Origin: Bacillus sp. (in: firmicutes)
GTDB lineage: Bacteria; Bacillota; Bacilli; Bacillales; JACDOC01
NCBI GenBank assembly: GCA_017656295.1
Contig: JACDOC010000024.1
Coordinates: 1-46,938 of the forward strand
DNA: 46,938 nt
Direction of reading: 5' to 3'
The translations under genes and the position numbers were made by a program. Shown piece after piece: positions 25,779 to 34,302 of this stretch; within the stretch, counting starts at the first letter, position 1; each line of letters opens with the position of its first letter. The notes under the pieces are model-generated. The model saw nothing but the letters and a program-made list of their open reading frames with translations. It had not been told where the DNA came from and made no database searches.

Positions 25779-27734
25779 ATGACAAATTTGACCCCTTCTA
25801 TGCGTCTGAAAGTGAAAAGGGATACGTTTTTTCTCCCTGATTCAAACAGCGGTGTGTATATTCGAAACAACTTAAGTTCGTTCCGTATGAAAGGCAGTAT
25901 GATCGATAAGTGGATTGAAAAACTGATACCGATGTTCAATGGGGAGTACACGTTGGGGGATTTGACAGACGGATTGCCGGGACCATATCGGGATCGGGTG
26001 TATGAAATTGCAGAAGTGCTGTACCGAAACGGGTTTGTTAGGGACGTGAGCCAAGACCGTCCGCATCAATTAGCGGATCAGATTCTTAAAAAGTATGCTT
26101 CTCAAATTGAATTTTTGGACAGTTTCGGTGATTCGGGCGCGTACCGTTTTCAAGCCTATCGTCAGGCCAAAGTGTTGGCGATCGGCTCTGGCCCTTTTTT
26201 TATCTCGTTGGTTTTTGCGTTGATTGAATCTGGATTGTCCAAGTTTCACGTGTTGGTTACGGAAACTGTGCCGACTAATCGGCAGCGGATAGTGGAACTG
26301 GTGTTACATGCCCGTAAAACGGACCCCGAGGTAGTGATAGAAGAGGTCACACTGCAGAAGGAGGGGGAACGTTCTTGGCGGCAGATTGTGCAGCCGTTTG
26401 ATTCAATTTTGTATGTGTCGCAGGATCGCGATGTAGAGGAACTACGACTTCTTCATACGGTTTGTAGAGAAGAGAAGAAGATGTTCCTCCCCGCCATATG
26501 TCTGAAGCAGGTGGGACTGGCAGGTCCGCTAGTCTCCCCAGACTCTGAAGGATGTTGGGAGTCTGCATGGCGCTGCCTGCACCAATCCGCGCTTAGCAAA
26601 GATCAGCCATTAGACACTTTCTCTTCAACAGCAGGAGCGATGCTGGCCAATGTGATTGTGTTTGAATTGTTTAAAAAGGTTACCGGAGTGATCGAATCGG
26701 AACAAAAGAATCAATTCTTCCTGCTTGATTTGGATACATTGGAAGGAAACTGGCATTCGTTCATGCCTCATCCGTTGGTGACTGGACGTGTGACAGCCGA
26801 ATGGGTTCAAGATTTCGATTTGCGGCTCGAACAGAGAGCAAGCCGAGGTGAACCGAGCGAATTGTTTCTTTACTTTAGCCAGTTGACATCGGAGAAATCG
26901 GGGATTTTCCATATTTGGGAGGAAGGGAATTTAAAGCAGCTGCCGTTAGCCCAGTGCCGCGTTCAGACAATTGACCCGTTATCGGAGGGACCGGCTGAGC
27001 TGTTGCCAAGTATTGTATGTACAGGTCTGACACATCAGGAGGCACGTCGAGAAGCCGGCCTGGCCGGAATTGAAGCGTATGTGTCGCGAATGATCAGTGA
27101 GCTCGTTACGGTTCTACCTCCACAACAGCGTACTATGGTAGAACCCCAGGAATTTATTGGTGTTGGAGCGGGTGAAACGTTTGCGGAAGGTGTTTGCCGT
27201 GGGTTACAAAAATATTTGGCTGAGGAACTTAGTAAGCAACAGATCGCTCAGAAGAATCCTGTCTCTCGGGTGCAGTTGAGTACGGTAGAAGATGAGCGCT
27301 GCCGGTTTTATTTGCAAGCACTGACAACAATGCAGGGAGCACCAATAATCGGCTTAGGAGAGAAAGTGGCCGGCTTCCCTGTGGTATGGGTTGGAACGAA
27401 TGGTCGCTGGTATGGTAGTGTAGGTTTGAATATAACATTGGCGTTACAGAAAGCGCTACAACAGGCACTTATGAAAGCACAAAACGAAGTGGATTGTCTC
27501 ACGATACAAGCTTTGGAGGTTTCATCCGTACCTTTGGAAAAAAAGGTGCCGCTAAGCCTTTTAATCCCTACGTGTGAAGAGACGACACAATCTGAGGTCT
27601 TACAGTCCGCAATGCAGGTGTTGGAACGGAACCACAAGCGGCTCTTGGTCTTTGAACTAGCGCTGGAACCATTTTTGAGAAAGGAATTGGCAGGAGTGTT
27701 TGGTGTATTGGTGCGAGAGGAGGAATCCCGGTGA
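25779..27734 (+). CDS. TOMM maturation protein, ThiF-like (F protein)
   Basis: A 651-aa protein resembling the putative thiazole-containing bacteriocin maturation proteins of Bacillus. The N-terminus (residues 1-90) looks like a winged-helix peptide-recognition region (IDKWIEKLIPMFNGEYTLGDL); an E1/ThiF-like nucleotide fold follows (VLAIGSGPFFISLVFALIESG at ~132). In related clusters the F protein binds the leader peptide and activates the cyclodehydratase. GGAGGAG precedes ATG 25779; the stop overlaps the next gene's GTG. Base composition is clearly richer in G+C than flanking genes. Confidence 0.85.
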   Translation: MTNLTPSMRLKVKRDTFFLPDSNSGVYIRNNLSSFRMKGSMIDKWIEKLIPMFNGEYTLGDLTDGLPGPYRDRVYEIAEVLYRNGFVRDVSQDRPHQLADQILKKYASQIEFLDSFGDSGAYRFQAYRQAKVLAIGSGPFFISLVFALIESGLSKFHVLVTETVPTNRQRIVELVLHARKTDPEVVIEEVTLQKEGERSWRQIVQPFDSILYVSQDRDVEELRLLHTVCREEKKMFLPAICLKQVGLAGPLVSPDSEGCWESAWRCLHQSALSKDQPLDTFSSTAGAMLANVIVFELFKKVTGVIESEQKNQFFLLDLDTLEGNWHSFMPHPLVTGRVTAEWVQDFDLRLEQRASRGEPSELFLYFSQLTSEKSGIFHIWEEGNLKQLPLAQCRVQTIDPLSEGPAELLPSIVCTGLTHQEARREAGLAGIEAYVSRMISELVTVLPPQQRTMVEPQEFIGVGAGETFAEGVCRGLQKYLAEELSKQQIAQKNPVSRVQLSTVEDERCRFYLQALTTMQGAPIIGLGEKVAGFPVVWVGTNGRWYGSVGLNITLALQKALQQALMKAQNEVDCLTIQALEVSSVPLEKKVPLSLLIPTCEETTQSEVLQSAMQVLERNHKRLLVFELALEPFLRKELAGVFGVLVREEESR

Positions 27735-29674
27735 GTGCTACAGTGGTGGTTGTCGGAGAAGGGTTATTGGCTGATTTTGTGTGCGAAAAACTGCCTACCC
27801 AATACCAGGTAGTTCGTCGAACCGATTTCGAGGCAGGCGTACCGGAAGCAACCGATTTGGTTCTAGTATTGCACGATGGCTGGAATCCATCGGTTCATAA
27901 AAAAGCGGAAGAGGTGTTACGACCAATCGGTATCCCTTGGCTGCGAGGCTTTGTTTCATTTGGTGAGGGGGTGATTGGTCCACTGGTAAGCCCGGGTACG
28001 CCGGGGTGCTCCCAGTGTGCAGACACGCGTCTACTAATGGCAGGACGCGACCGTAAAGAGATGTGGGAGATGCAACAGAAGCTGGCGAAGCAAGGAGGAA
28101 TATCGTGTGACGCGTGGGTATCTCGCACGGGACTTTTGCAGGTGGCTTACCTGCTAGCGGAGGAGGCACAGAGGATCTTACAAGGCAGCTTGCCCCGCTC
28201 GGAAGGACGGGTGTTTTTGCTCAACCTAAAAACACTGGAGAACTCATGCCACTTTATTCTACCCGATTCGTTGTGTGCAGTCTGTAGTCCTTTACCTGAC
28301 GATTCATCGACAGCAGCCCAAATTTCACTGAAACCAAGTCCAAAAATCAGCCCCGATAGTTACCGTTGCCGTACGATGGACGATCTCAATAAAGTTCTGC
28401 GTAAAGACTATCTAGATCACCGGACCGGATTTTTGAATGGTAAAATATATGAATTCGCGACGCCGTTTGCTGATGTCATCGTAAACCTACCTTTGTTCAC
28501 GGCAGATGAGGGAGTAGCAGGCCGGACTCATTCATATGCGGTAAGCGAGTTAACTGCCATTTTGGAAGGCTTGGAGCGGTCCTGCGGTATCGCCCCCCGT
28601 GGAAAACGGACAGTGGTGCATGATAGTTTCCGTAATCTGAGAGATCAAGCTCTCAATCCTGTCAAAGTAGGGGTACACGCGAAGGAACAGTATGAACAGC
28701 CCGGTTTTCCATTTAAACCGTTTCATCCTGATCGCCCAATGAATTGGGTATGGGGCTATTCGTTTTTACAAGAGCGTCCGATTCTGGTTCCAGAGTTGCT
28801 TGCCTATTACAGCTTGGGCTGCGGGCAGGGGTTTGTCTATGAAACGTCCAACGGATGCGCGTTAGGCGGGAGTTTGGAGGAGGCTATTTTCTACGGTATT
28901 TTGGAAGTGGTGGAACGTGATTCGTTCCTGATGACTTGGTACGCGCAGCTGTCTCTCCCGCGTCTTGACCCTTATTCTGCTAACGATCAAGAATTGCAGT
29001 TGATGGTCGACCGTGTAAGGGCGGTGGCGGGATATGATCTGCATTTGTTTAACTCGACGATGGAGCATGGAATTCCAAGCGTTTGGGCGTTAGCGAAAAA
29101 TAGGAAGCAAAAGGGATTGAATATCATTTGTGCGGCTGGAGCTCATCCAGACCCGGTACGGGCGGTGAAAAGTGCGGTTCACGAGTTGGCTGGTATGATG
29201 CTGACGCTTGACGAGAAATTAGAAGCCAACCAGGAGGAGTATGTGCGAATGTTACAAGATTCTTCCCTTGTCCAGAAGATGGATGATCATGGAATGCTGT
29301 ACGGTTTACCACAAGCGGAAGAGCGCCTACAGTTTTTGCTGGATGATAGTCGTCCGTTGCGAACGTTTCACGAGGAATTTAAGTGGAAGGCGAGACATAC
29401 AGACCTGACCGATGATCTACAGGACATTCTTCAGGTATTTCGTGGATTGAACCTTGATGTGATTGTGGTGGACCAGACCACATCGGAAACCTTAAGAAAC
29501 GGATTGTATTGTGTGAAAGTGCTGATTCCGGGGATGTTGCCGATGACATTTGGACATCACCTTACTCGATTAATAGGGCTGGAAAGGGTGTTGAAGGTAC
29601 CAATGGAACTCGGGTATGCGAAACAACCACTGACACTTGAACAGCTCAATCCATATCCGCATCCGTTTCCATAA
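27731..29674 (+). CDS. TOMM cyclodehydratase: fused E1-like docking and YcaO domains (SagC/D type)
   Basis: A 647-aa fusion. The N-terminal E1-like part has zinc-binding pairs C93/C96 (CSQC) and C182/C185 (CAVC). The YcaO domain has ATP-site motifs SELTAILEGLERSCG (from residue 272) and NGCALGGSLEEAIFYG followed by EVVERDSF, and the protein ends in a proline-rich tail PYPHPFP, the PxPxP-like C-terminus needed for YcaO catalysis. It would phosphorylate backbone amides and cyclise Cys to azolines. It begins with GTG 27731, overlapping the upstream stop by 4 nt. Confidence 0.9.
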   Translation: MSATVVVVGEGLLADFVCEKLPTQYQVVRRTDFEAGVPEATDLVLVLHDGWNPSVHKKAEEVLRPIGIPWLRGFVSFGEGVIGPLVSPGTPGCSQCADTRLLMAGRDRKEMWEMQQKLAKQGGISCDAWVSRTGLLQVAYLLAEEAQRILQGSLPRSEGRVFLLNLKTLENSCHFILPDSLCAVCSPLPDDSSTAAQISLKPSPKISPDSYRCRTMDDLNKVLRKDYLDHRTGFLNGKIYEFATPFADVIVNLPLFTADEGVAGRTHSYAVSELTAILEGLERSCGIAPRGKRTVVHDSFRNLRDQALNPVKVGVHAKEQYEQPGFPFKPFHPDRPMNWVWGYSFLQERPILVPELLAYYSLGCGQGFVYETSNGCALGGSLEEAIFYGILEVVERDSFLMTWYAQLSLPRLDPYSANDQELQLMVDRVRAVAGYDLHLFNSTMEHGIPSVWALAKNRKQKGLNIICAAGAHPDPVRAVKSAVHELAGMMLTLDEKLEANQEEYVRMLQDSSLVQKMDDHGMLYGLPQAEERLQFLLDDSRPLRTFHEEFKWKARHTDLTDDLQDILQVFRGLNLDVIVVDQTTSETLRNGLYCVKVLIPGMLPMTFGHHLTRLIGLERVLKVPMELGYAKQPLTLEQLNPYPHPFP

Positions 29675-29696
29675 GTGGAGACTAGGAGGTACGAGG

Positions 29697-31274
29697 ATGA
29701 GTCTTGAAGCATTTCTACACAATCTACATTTTGACATTGAGAAGGCAAGCCCACCGGACTGGGAAGTGGATTGGAAAGATGCACCGCTTGCGTATAAGCT
29801 CTATCGCGGTTTGCCTGTAGTTCCTCTTTCTCTGGAAGTACCAATGACGCTTGAAGGACGAAAAGTTCCCGCAACGCCTGACCTTCGTGAAATCGGTCAT
29901 TTTCTCTGGTATGTATACGGTCTCACTCAATTTTGTCAGTCAGTCTTTCCTTTGGATTCGACAGAACAAGAGGCCGACCTCATGCAGTCATATCGACGAT
30001 TTGTTCCTTCCGGCGGGGCGTTATATCCAAACGAATTGTACGTATATCTAAAGATAGAGGATTTGCCTGCTGGAGTGTACCATTATGATGTAGCGCATCA
30101 TCGCTTGGTATTGTTACGAGAAGGGAAATTCGATTCATATATTGCCCGTGCTCTCGGTAATCGCTGTGACGTGTCTGCTTGTTTCGGTACTGTGTTTGTG
30201 TCGACTATGTTTTGGAAAAATTTCTTTAAATACAATAACTTTGCCTACCGTCTGCAAGGACTGGATGCTGGTGTGCTGATTGGACAGTTACTAGAAGTGG
30301 CAAAACGGTTCGGCTTTGCATCGGGGGTGTACTTCCAATTTCTTGATCGGGCCATCAACCATCTCCTTGGGCTATCCGAACAGGAAGAGAGCGTGTATAC
30401 GGTTATTCCGCTATCGGTGGAACCTACAGTCTTGTTTACGAACAGGAGTAATATAGACGAGATTGTTTCTTCCGACGAATTATGCCAAGAGTTGACAGCA
30501 ATTCATTGTAATCACTATGTCCGGTCACGGAGGATTATCGACTATCCGATGTTAACTAAAATGAATGAAGCATCCATACTGGAATCAACGCGATCGTTTC
30601 GACAGATCAAGGCGAAGGAAAGGATGAATAGTGAAGGTGAATCGGTGGCTCTACCTCACGTGAAGCGGCTATCTTATGATTTGGCGTCGGTCTGTCGAAT
30701 ACGATATTCACCGGACATGGATTTCGTTTTGGGAAAGGTAAGTCAACTGCAATTGGCCGCACTACTTCAGGAGGCAACGGCTTCCTTCTCGTATCGAAAT
30801 GATTTGGATGAAGCACATAAGATGCATGAGTCCCGTGTCTCATTGTATGGCTGTTTGTATAATATTGAAGGTATTCCGAATGGTGCATATCATTATGATA
30901 GCGCTGCCCATACATTACGACAGATACATCTCGGAGATCATCGACTCCAGTTACAATACGGAATGTCTGGACATAATGTGAATTTGTTCCAAGTACCGCT
31001 CTGCCTACATGTAGCAGGGGACAAGGATCACTTCATAACGGAACTGGGATATAGAGGTTATCGTATCCAACAGATGGAAGCTGGAATGCTCGTGCAACGG
31101 TTATTGTTAGCGGCGGCAGCCCTCGGGCTGGGGGGGCACCCACTCCTAGGGTTTGATGCGAACTTATGTGATGCGATTTACAAAATGGGTTCACAAGGAA
31201 AAACCACCCTAATCCAAATTCCGATCGGTCCATATCGACCTCGCGCTTGGTTGAAGGGAAGTTTGCATAGCTAA
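29697..31274 (+). CDS. TOMM azoline dehydrogenase, tandem nitroreductase domains (SagB type)
   Basis: A 525-aa FMN-dependent SagB-type protein with two nitroreductase-like halves; each contains the PSGGALYPNELYVY or related (GCLYNIEGIPNGAYHYD) SagB motif and an AGMLVQRLLLAAAALGLG or GVLIGQLLEVAKRFG helix. It would oxidise azolines to aromatic azoles. ATG 29697 follows AGGAGG; the frame extends upstream to 29637 only within the YcaO gene. The first half keeps the Lys/Tyr-type region better than the second. No transporter or immunity gene follows. Confidence 0.88.
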   Translation: MSLEAFLHNLHFDIEKASPPDWEVDWKDAPLAYKLYRGLPVVPLSLEVPMTLEGRKVPATPDLREIGHFLWYVYGLTQFCQSVFPLDSTEQEADLMQSYRRFVPSGGALYPNELYVYLKIEDLPAGVYHYDVAHHRLVLLREGKFDSYIARALGNRCDVSACFGTVFVSTMFWKNFFKYNNFAYRLQGLDAGVLIGQLLEVAKRFGFASGVYFQFLDRAINHLLGLSEQEESVYTVIPLSVEPTVLFTNRSNIDEIVSSDELCQELTAIHCNHYVRSRRIIDYPMLTKMNEASILESTRSFRQIKAKERMNSEGESVALPHVKRLSYDLASVCRIRYSPDMDFVLGKVSQLQLAALLQEATASFSYRNDLDEAHKMHESRVSLYGCLYNIEGIPNGAYHYDSAAHTLRQIHLGDHRLQLQYGMSGHNVNLFQVPLCLHVAGDKDHFITELGYRGYRIQQMEAGMLVQRLLLAAAALGLGGHPLLGFDANLCDAIYKMGSQGKTTLIQIPIGPYRPRAWLKGSLHS

Positions 31275-31524
31275 GTAAGAAGAAGAATGAAAGCATTGGT
31301 TCTGCTATGAGTAAATGTGTTATTCAGCTTTCACCGTTAAAAATTAGCCCTAAACTTTAATGGATTGAATGAATCCACTTCCTGTCCTACCACCTTAGGA
31401 TAAACAATAGAGGCTATAAGTCTAGTAAAGAACAGTAAATTGTTGGATTTATTAAATAATACGTATATGACCAAAGAGTTAGTTTAGCAAGAGTTTCTAT
31501 GTGCTATATAAACAAAAATAAAAG
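31275..31524. other. A/T-rich intergenic region after the bacteriocin cluster
   Basis: About 250 bp without a coding frame, RNA or repeat that I can support. The cluster ends here without exporter or immunity gene. Confidence 0.4.
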
Positions 31525-31553
31525 AAAAAACCTTGATATATCAAGGTTTTTTT
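31525..31553. terminator. bidirectional terminator (perfect palindrome)
   Basis: A perfect inverted repeat centred on CCTTGATATATCAAGG (31531-31546), flanked by six A and seven T. It can terminate sagB on the plus strand and the tRNA-Ala transcript on the minus strand. Its core TTGATATATCAA recurs at 31654 and 32396. Confidence 0.8.
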
Positions 31554-31569
31554 CGCTTGTGTATAAGTA

Positions 31570-31642
31570 TGGAGCATACCGGGCTCGAACCGGTGACCTC
31601 TACGCTGCCAGCGTAGCGCTCTCCCAACTGAGCTAATGCCCC
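31570..31642 (-). tRNA. tRNA-Ala (anticodon GGC)
   Basis: A complete 73-nt cloverleaf on the minus strand. The acceptor stem GGGGCAT/ATGCTCC includes the G3:U70 pair that identifies tRNA-Ala; the anticodon stem-loop is CTACG-CTGGCAG-CGTAG with anticodon GGC, and the T loop TTCGAGC is normal. CCA is not encoded. Its 5' 38 nt (31605-31642) are duplicated at 41179-41216, so the present 5' half was donated by the adjacent integrated element. Confidence 0.95.
31605..31642. repeat. attachment site copy 1 (attL), in the tRNA-Ala 5' half
   Basis: 38 bp identical to 41179-41216, in direct orientation. The match starts at the edge of the anticodon loop and ends exactly at the tRNA 5' end; the flanking bases differ on both sides. 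Confidence 0.9.
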
Positions 31643-31649
31643 ATGGATA

Positions 31650-31669
31650 AATATTGATATATCAATATT
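31650..31669. repeat. 20-bp perfect palindrome at the element's left end
   Basis: AATATTGATATATCAATATT, 7 bp inside the left att core. It is followed by two 9-bp direct repeats ATTTTGACC at 31667-31675 and 31688-31696, spaced 21 bp (two helical turns). These could be recombinase or excisionase arm sites, or part of the tRNA leader. Confidence 0.5.
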
Positions 31670-31744
31670 TTGACCAACAATTGAAACATTTTGACCTTCT
31701 TACAGGAATTTTTCAGAAATTTTAATGTAATGTAGTCTGTCTGT

Positions 31745-31774
31745 ATTGTATAGCGTTGTGTTAGGATATGTCAA
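31745..31774 (-). promoter_or_regulatory. element-borne promoter for tRNA-Ala
   Basis: On the minus strand a consensus -35 TTGACA (31769-31774), 18-bp spacer, -10 TACAAT (31745-31750). It points at the tRNA-Ala, 102 bp from its 5' end, and lies inside the element. Confidence 0.7.
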
Positions 31775-31797
31775 GAGTGTTAGTATCGAGACAAGAG

Positions 31798-31820
31798 AGG
31801 TCTTGCATATAGCAAGACCT
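31798..31820. terminator. hairpin separating the HNH pseudogene from the tRNA promoter
   Basis: AGGTCTTGC (31798-31806) pairs perfectly with GCAAGACCT (31812-31820), loop ATATA. The T tract is poor on both strands, so termination is uncertain. Confidence 0.4.
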
Positions 31821-31881
31821 AAAGATTACAAATTGATTGAATTATTATAAACCTTAATCAAATTTTTTTTTATAATAGCCC

Positions 31882-32215
31882 TCATTGCTTCAATACTGTA
31901 AATATCGTCTTTCTGTGTATCATCCTATGACAGTTAGCACAAACAGGAACTAAGTCTGTTTCAGTGTTAATTTCCACTTCTTCTTTAATCGTGCTTAGCG
32001 GTTTTACATGATGAACCTCAATAAAATCTTTTCCCCGCTCACCATAAAACTTCTTAAAATTGAATCCACAAGCGACACAGTTTAAACAAAAAATTTCAAT
32101 ACATTTTTACGATTAGTTCCATCTCTTTCATATTTTCTACCATAATAATTTATAGGAGTCCCCTCAACTCTAGTTCATATATCTCTACTTCCTCAGATTC
32201 TTTATCTTGAAGCAA
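31882..32215 (-). pseudogene. HNH endonuclease pseudogene
   Basis: Reading leftward, one frame gives EGTPINYYGRKYERD then NRKNVLKFF, and after a frameshift near 32090 another gives NCVACGFNFKKFYGERGKDF, then IEVHHVKPLSTIKEE and LVPVCANCHRMIHRK, ending TGA at 31884-31882. CxxC, HH, CxxC and H are the HNH zinc/catalytic residues. A single extra T in the T6 run would rejoin the main frames. A further break lies near 32170, before which LLQDKESEEVEIYELEL fits the family N-terminal side. The gene is therefore broken at least twice. Confidence 0.75.
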
Positions 32216-32567
32216 AAATAATACCTCACTATGTCTTCATAGGAAGCTATGTACTATTAAATAAATTTTTCCTTTCGATCAAGAGATAAATAAAAGGAGA
32301 AAAGTCCTCACTACGGCTTCTATCCTGTCAAAGCGAAATAAGCGATTTTTATAATTTTATTGATTATAGGTAAGACCATCAATATTTGAAAAAGGTTGAT
32401 ATATCAAAGTTTCTCCAAATCTTAAATATGATAGGTTATACCGAATAAATCGAATGGCACCATTTCGGCACGAAACTTGGCACTAATTATGGCACCAGAA
32501 AAAAGTCCTCTAAAGGTTGAGGTGATAAGCTTTCTAAGCACATTAAAAGTACTGGAGAGCTTAATAA
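32216..32567. other. intergenic region inside the element
   Basis: About 350 bp, A/T-rich. It contains a third copy of TTGATATATCAA (32396-32407). A 30-codon frame from ATG at ~32490 (MAPEKSPLKVEV) is open but too short to support. Confidence 0.4.
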
Positions 32568-32570
32568 ATA

Positions 32571-32804
32571 GATTCTACTAATAACCGTAACGAAATACTT
32601 GAATATCTTATTGGATTAATTCGACATGAGAAATATCACATTGAAAGAGAATCAAAATATGTTTCTGAATTAGCTGATTTAGTTATTAGCGAATTACAAC
32701 ATATAAAGAATTTAGCACAAGATACGAGAGCCGGCCACATTGCCAGACCTAATATGAATAAAATTTTTTATACGTTACAACAAATATCTGATAAATATCA
32801 ATAG
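32571..32804 (+). CDS. unrecognised 77-codon open frame lacking a normal start
   Basis: The frame reads a charged, probably helical polypeptide (ILEYLIGLIRHEKYHIERES, then YVSELADLVISELQHIKNLA) that looks genuinely coding. There is no ATG/GTG/TTG near its beginning; a GGAGAG lies 8 nt before ATA 32568. It may be a gene with a 5' frameshift or with an unusual start. It converges on the NurA gene, stopping 10 bp from it. Confidence 0.4.
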   Translation, partial: DSTNNRNEILEYLIGLIRHEKYHIERESKYVSELADLVISELQHIKNLAQDTRAGHIARPNMNKIFYTLQQISDKYQ

Positions 32805-32814
32805 TTAACATTTT

Positions 32815-34239
32815 TTATCTCTTATTATTAAAAGCGCTTTTAGTAAGAAGATCTAATACTTTCCCACCTGGTTTTAAACTAATTGCCGTATATCTATGAG
32901 CAAGTGCAACAGGGATTACAGCATTTTCGTATAAATCAAACTCAAACTCTCGTATAATGTTTAAAGCTTTATTCAACTGTTTATAATTATTTAAATTTGA
33001 TTTTTCTTGAATAAAAGAGTCTCTTTTTATTGATGATTTATCTGGAAAGGGATATATTAAATTAAAAACAAAAGTTCGATTTGTAGATGTCTTATAAACG
33101 ATGTCTTGACCATAATAAGTTTCATATCCATATCCATTTTTCGCCTTTTCACGACCAGGACTAATATATTTATATCTAAAATCGTCACTAACTGCAAATA
33201 TTCTATTTTTAGGAATATATTTATCTATTAACTTCATGTATTCAACTACTTGTCCAGTCTTTTGAATGCCCATTATAAAAGCTTCTTCGTAATTTTTTTC
33301 TCGTAAAGTATTATTAATATCATGAATAAATTTCAATATTGTTGCGTGTAACCATGCTGGTGGACCAAATATAGCTAAAGGACCGTCCACTATAAAAGCT
33401 ATTTTTCCTATCACACTAAGGGAGCCAGTTTCATACAGACATCTAATATAATGAATTGGTATTAAATGCTCGACTACTTGCATAAACCTTGATAAAGCTG
33501 TTGTATTGGATTGATATTCATATACCTCTTCCCATAATCGCAAGCAATCAGAAGGAAATATAGGTTCTTTACATTTAGGGCAGGTTTGTTGTTCCTCAAT
33601 ATTTAATACTTCTATTTTCTTTTCATCACAATTTTCATTAGGACATTTGTGTATATATAATTTGTCAGGATCATTTGTCCCAAGTTGATCATCCTTGTCA
33701 CCTACTGGTCGTCTAGATGCTAAATGAAATAAGGTAGTTCTTAGACTAGTATTTGGGTCATTATCATCAATTCGGTATTCATATAATCTCTTATCAACCT
33801 CAGCTCTAAAGCTATCTCTAACAGAATTAAACCCCTCTAAAATTACATTTGCGCTTGGAAGAGGAAAAGGAATTGAATCATTGTTTTCTTGAAGTTTTGC
33901 CACTGCAAAGGGATTCACAAATTTGTTGTTACTAGTCCGTAATGATCTAAACTGTGAAAGATTTATTAGTAGACTCCCGATTTTTACATAGCCAATTTTT
34001 GTACTTGGGAGAAATTCATCAATACTAGCCTCATATAAACTTCCATCAACAGCTACTATACTCTCAGGTAATTCTTCATGATTAATATCTACTTCTTTAA
34101 AGTGAGTTGCTAATCTTTCAGCTTCCTCTAAACTAGGTTCAGTTAACGTTTGACATCTAGCAAGAAAGTTATGCACATCTGGACTTTTTATCAAATTAGA
34201 ATGCGATGACTTATCTGCATACTGATTTTCGTAAGGCAT
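32815..34239 (-). CDS. NurA-domain nuclease
   Basis: A 474-aa protein with the two NurA metal-binding aspartate motifs, VAVDGSLYEA (D65) and IVDGPLAIFG (D285), and the YVKIGSLLINL strand. A zinc-ribbon-like insert lies between them (C199, C204, C220, C223). NurA is a 5'-3' exo/endonuclease that works with the HerA translocase; herA is 63 bp upstream on the same strand. GGAGTGATTTT precedes ATG 34239. In archaea the pair resects double-strand breaks; on bacterial islands it may act in defence. Confidence 0.82.
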   Translation of the reverse strand: MPYENQYADKSSHSNLIKSPDVHNFLARCQTLTEPSLEEAERLATHFKEVDINHEELPESIVAVDGSLYEASIDEFLPSTKIGYVKIGSLLINLSQFRSLRTSNNKFVNPFAVAKLQENNDSIPFPLPSANVILEGFNSVRDSFRAEVDKRLYEYRIDDNDPNTSLRTTLFHLASRRPVGDKDDQLGTNDPDKLYIHKCPNENCDEKKIEVLNIEEQQTCPKCKEPIFPSDCLRLWEEVYEYQSNTTALSRFMQVVEHLIPIHYIRCLYETGSLSVIGKIAFIVDGPLAIFGPPAWLHATILKFIHDINNTLREKNYEEAFIMGIQKTGQVVEYMKLIDKYIPKNRIFAVSDDFRYKYISPGREKAKNGYGYETYYGQDIVYKTSTNRTFVFNLIYPFPDKSSIKRDSFIQEKSNLNNYKQLNKALNIIREFEFDLYENAVIPVALAHRYTAISLKPGGKVLDLLTKSAFNNKR

Positions 34240-34302
34240 AAAATCACTCCATCTTAGAAATTATCATAGAAAATAGGGGAAAGATTTTTCCCCTTATTTA
34301 AA

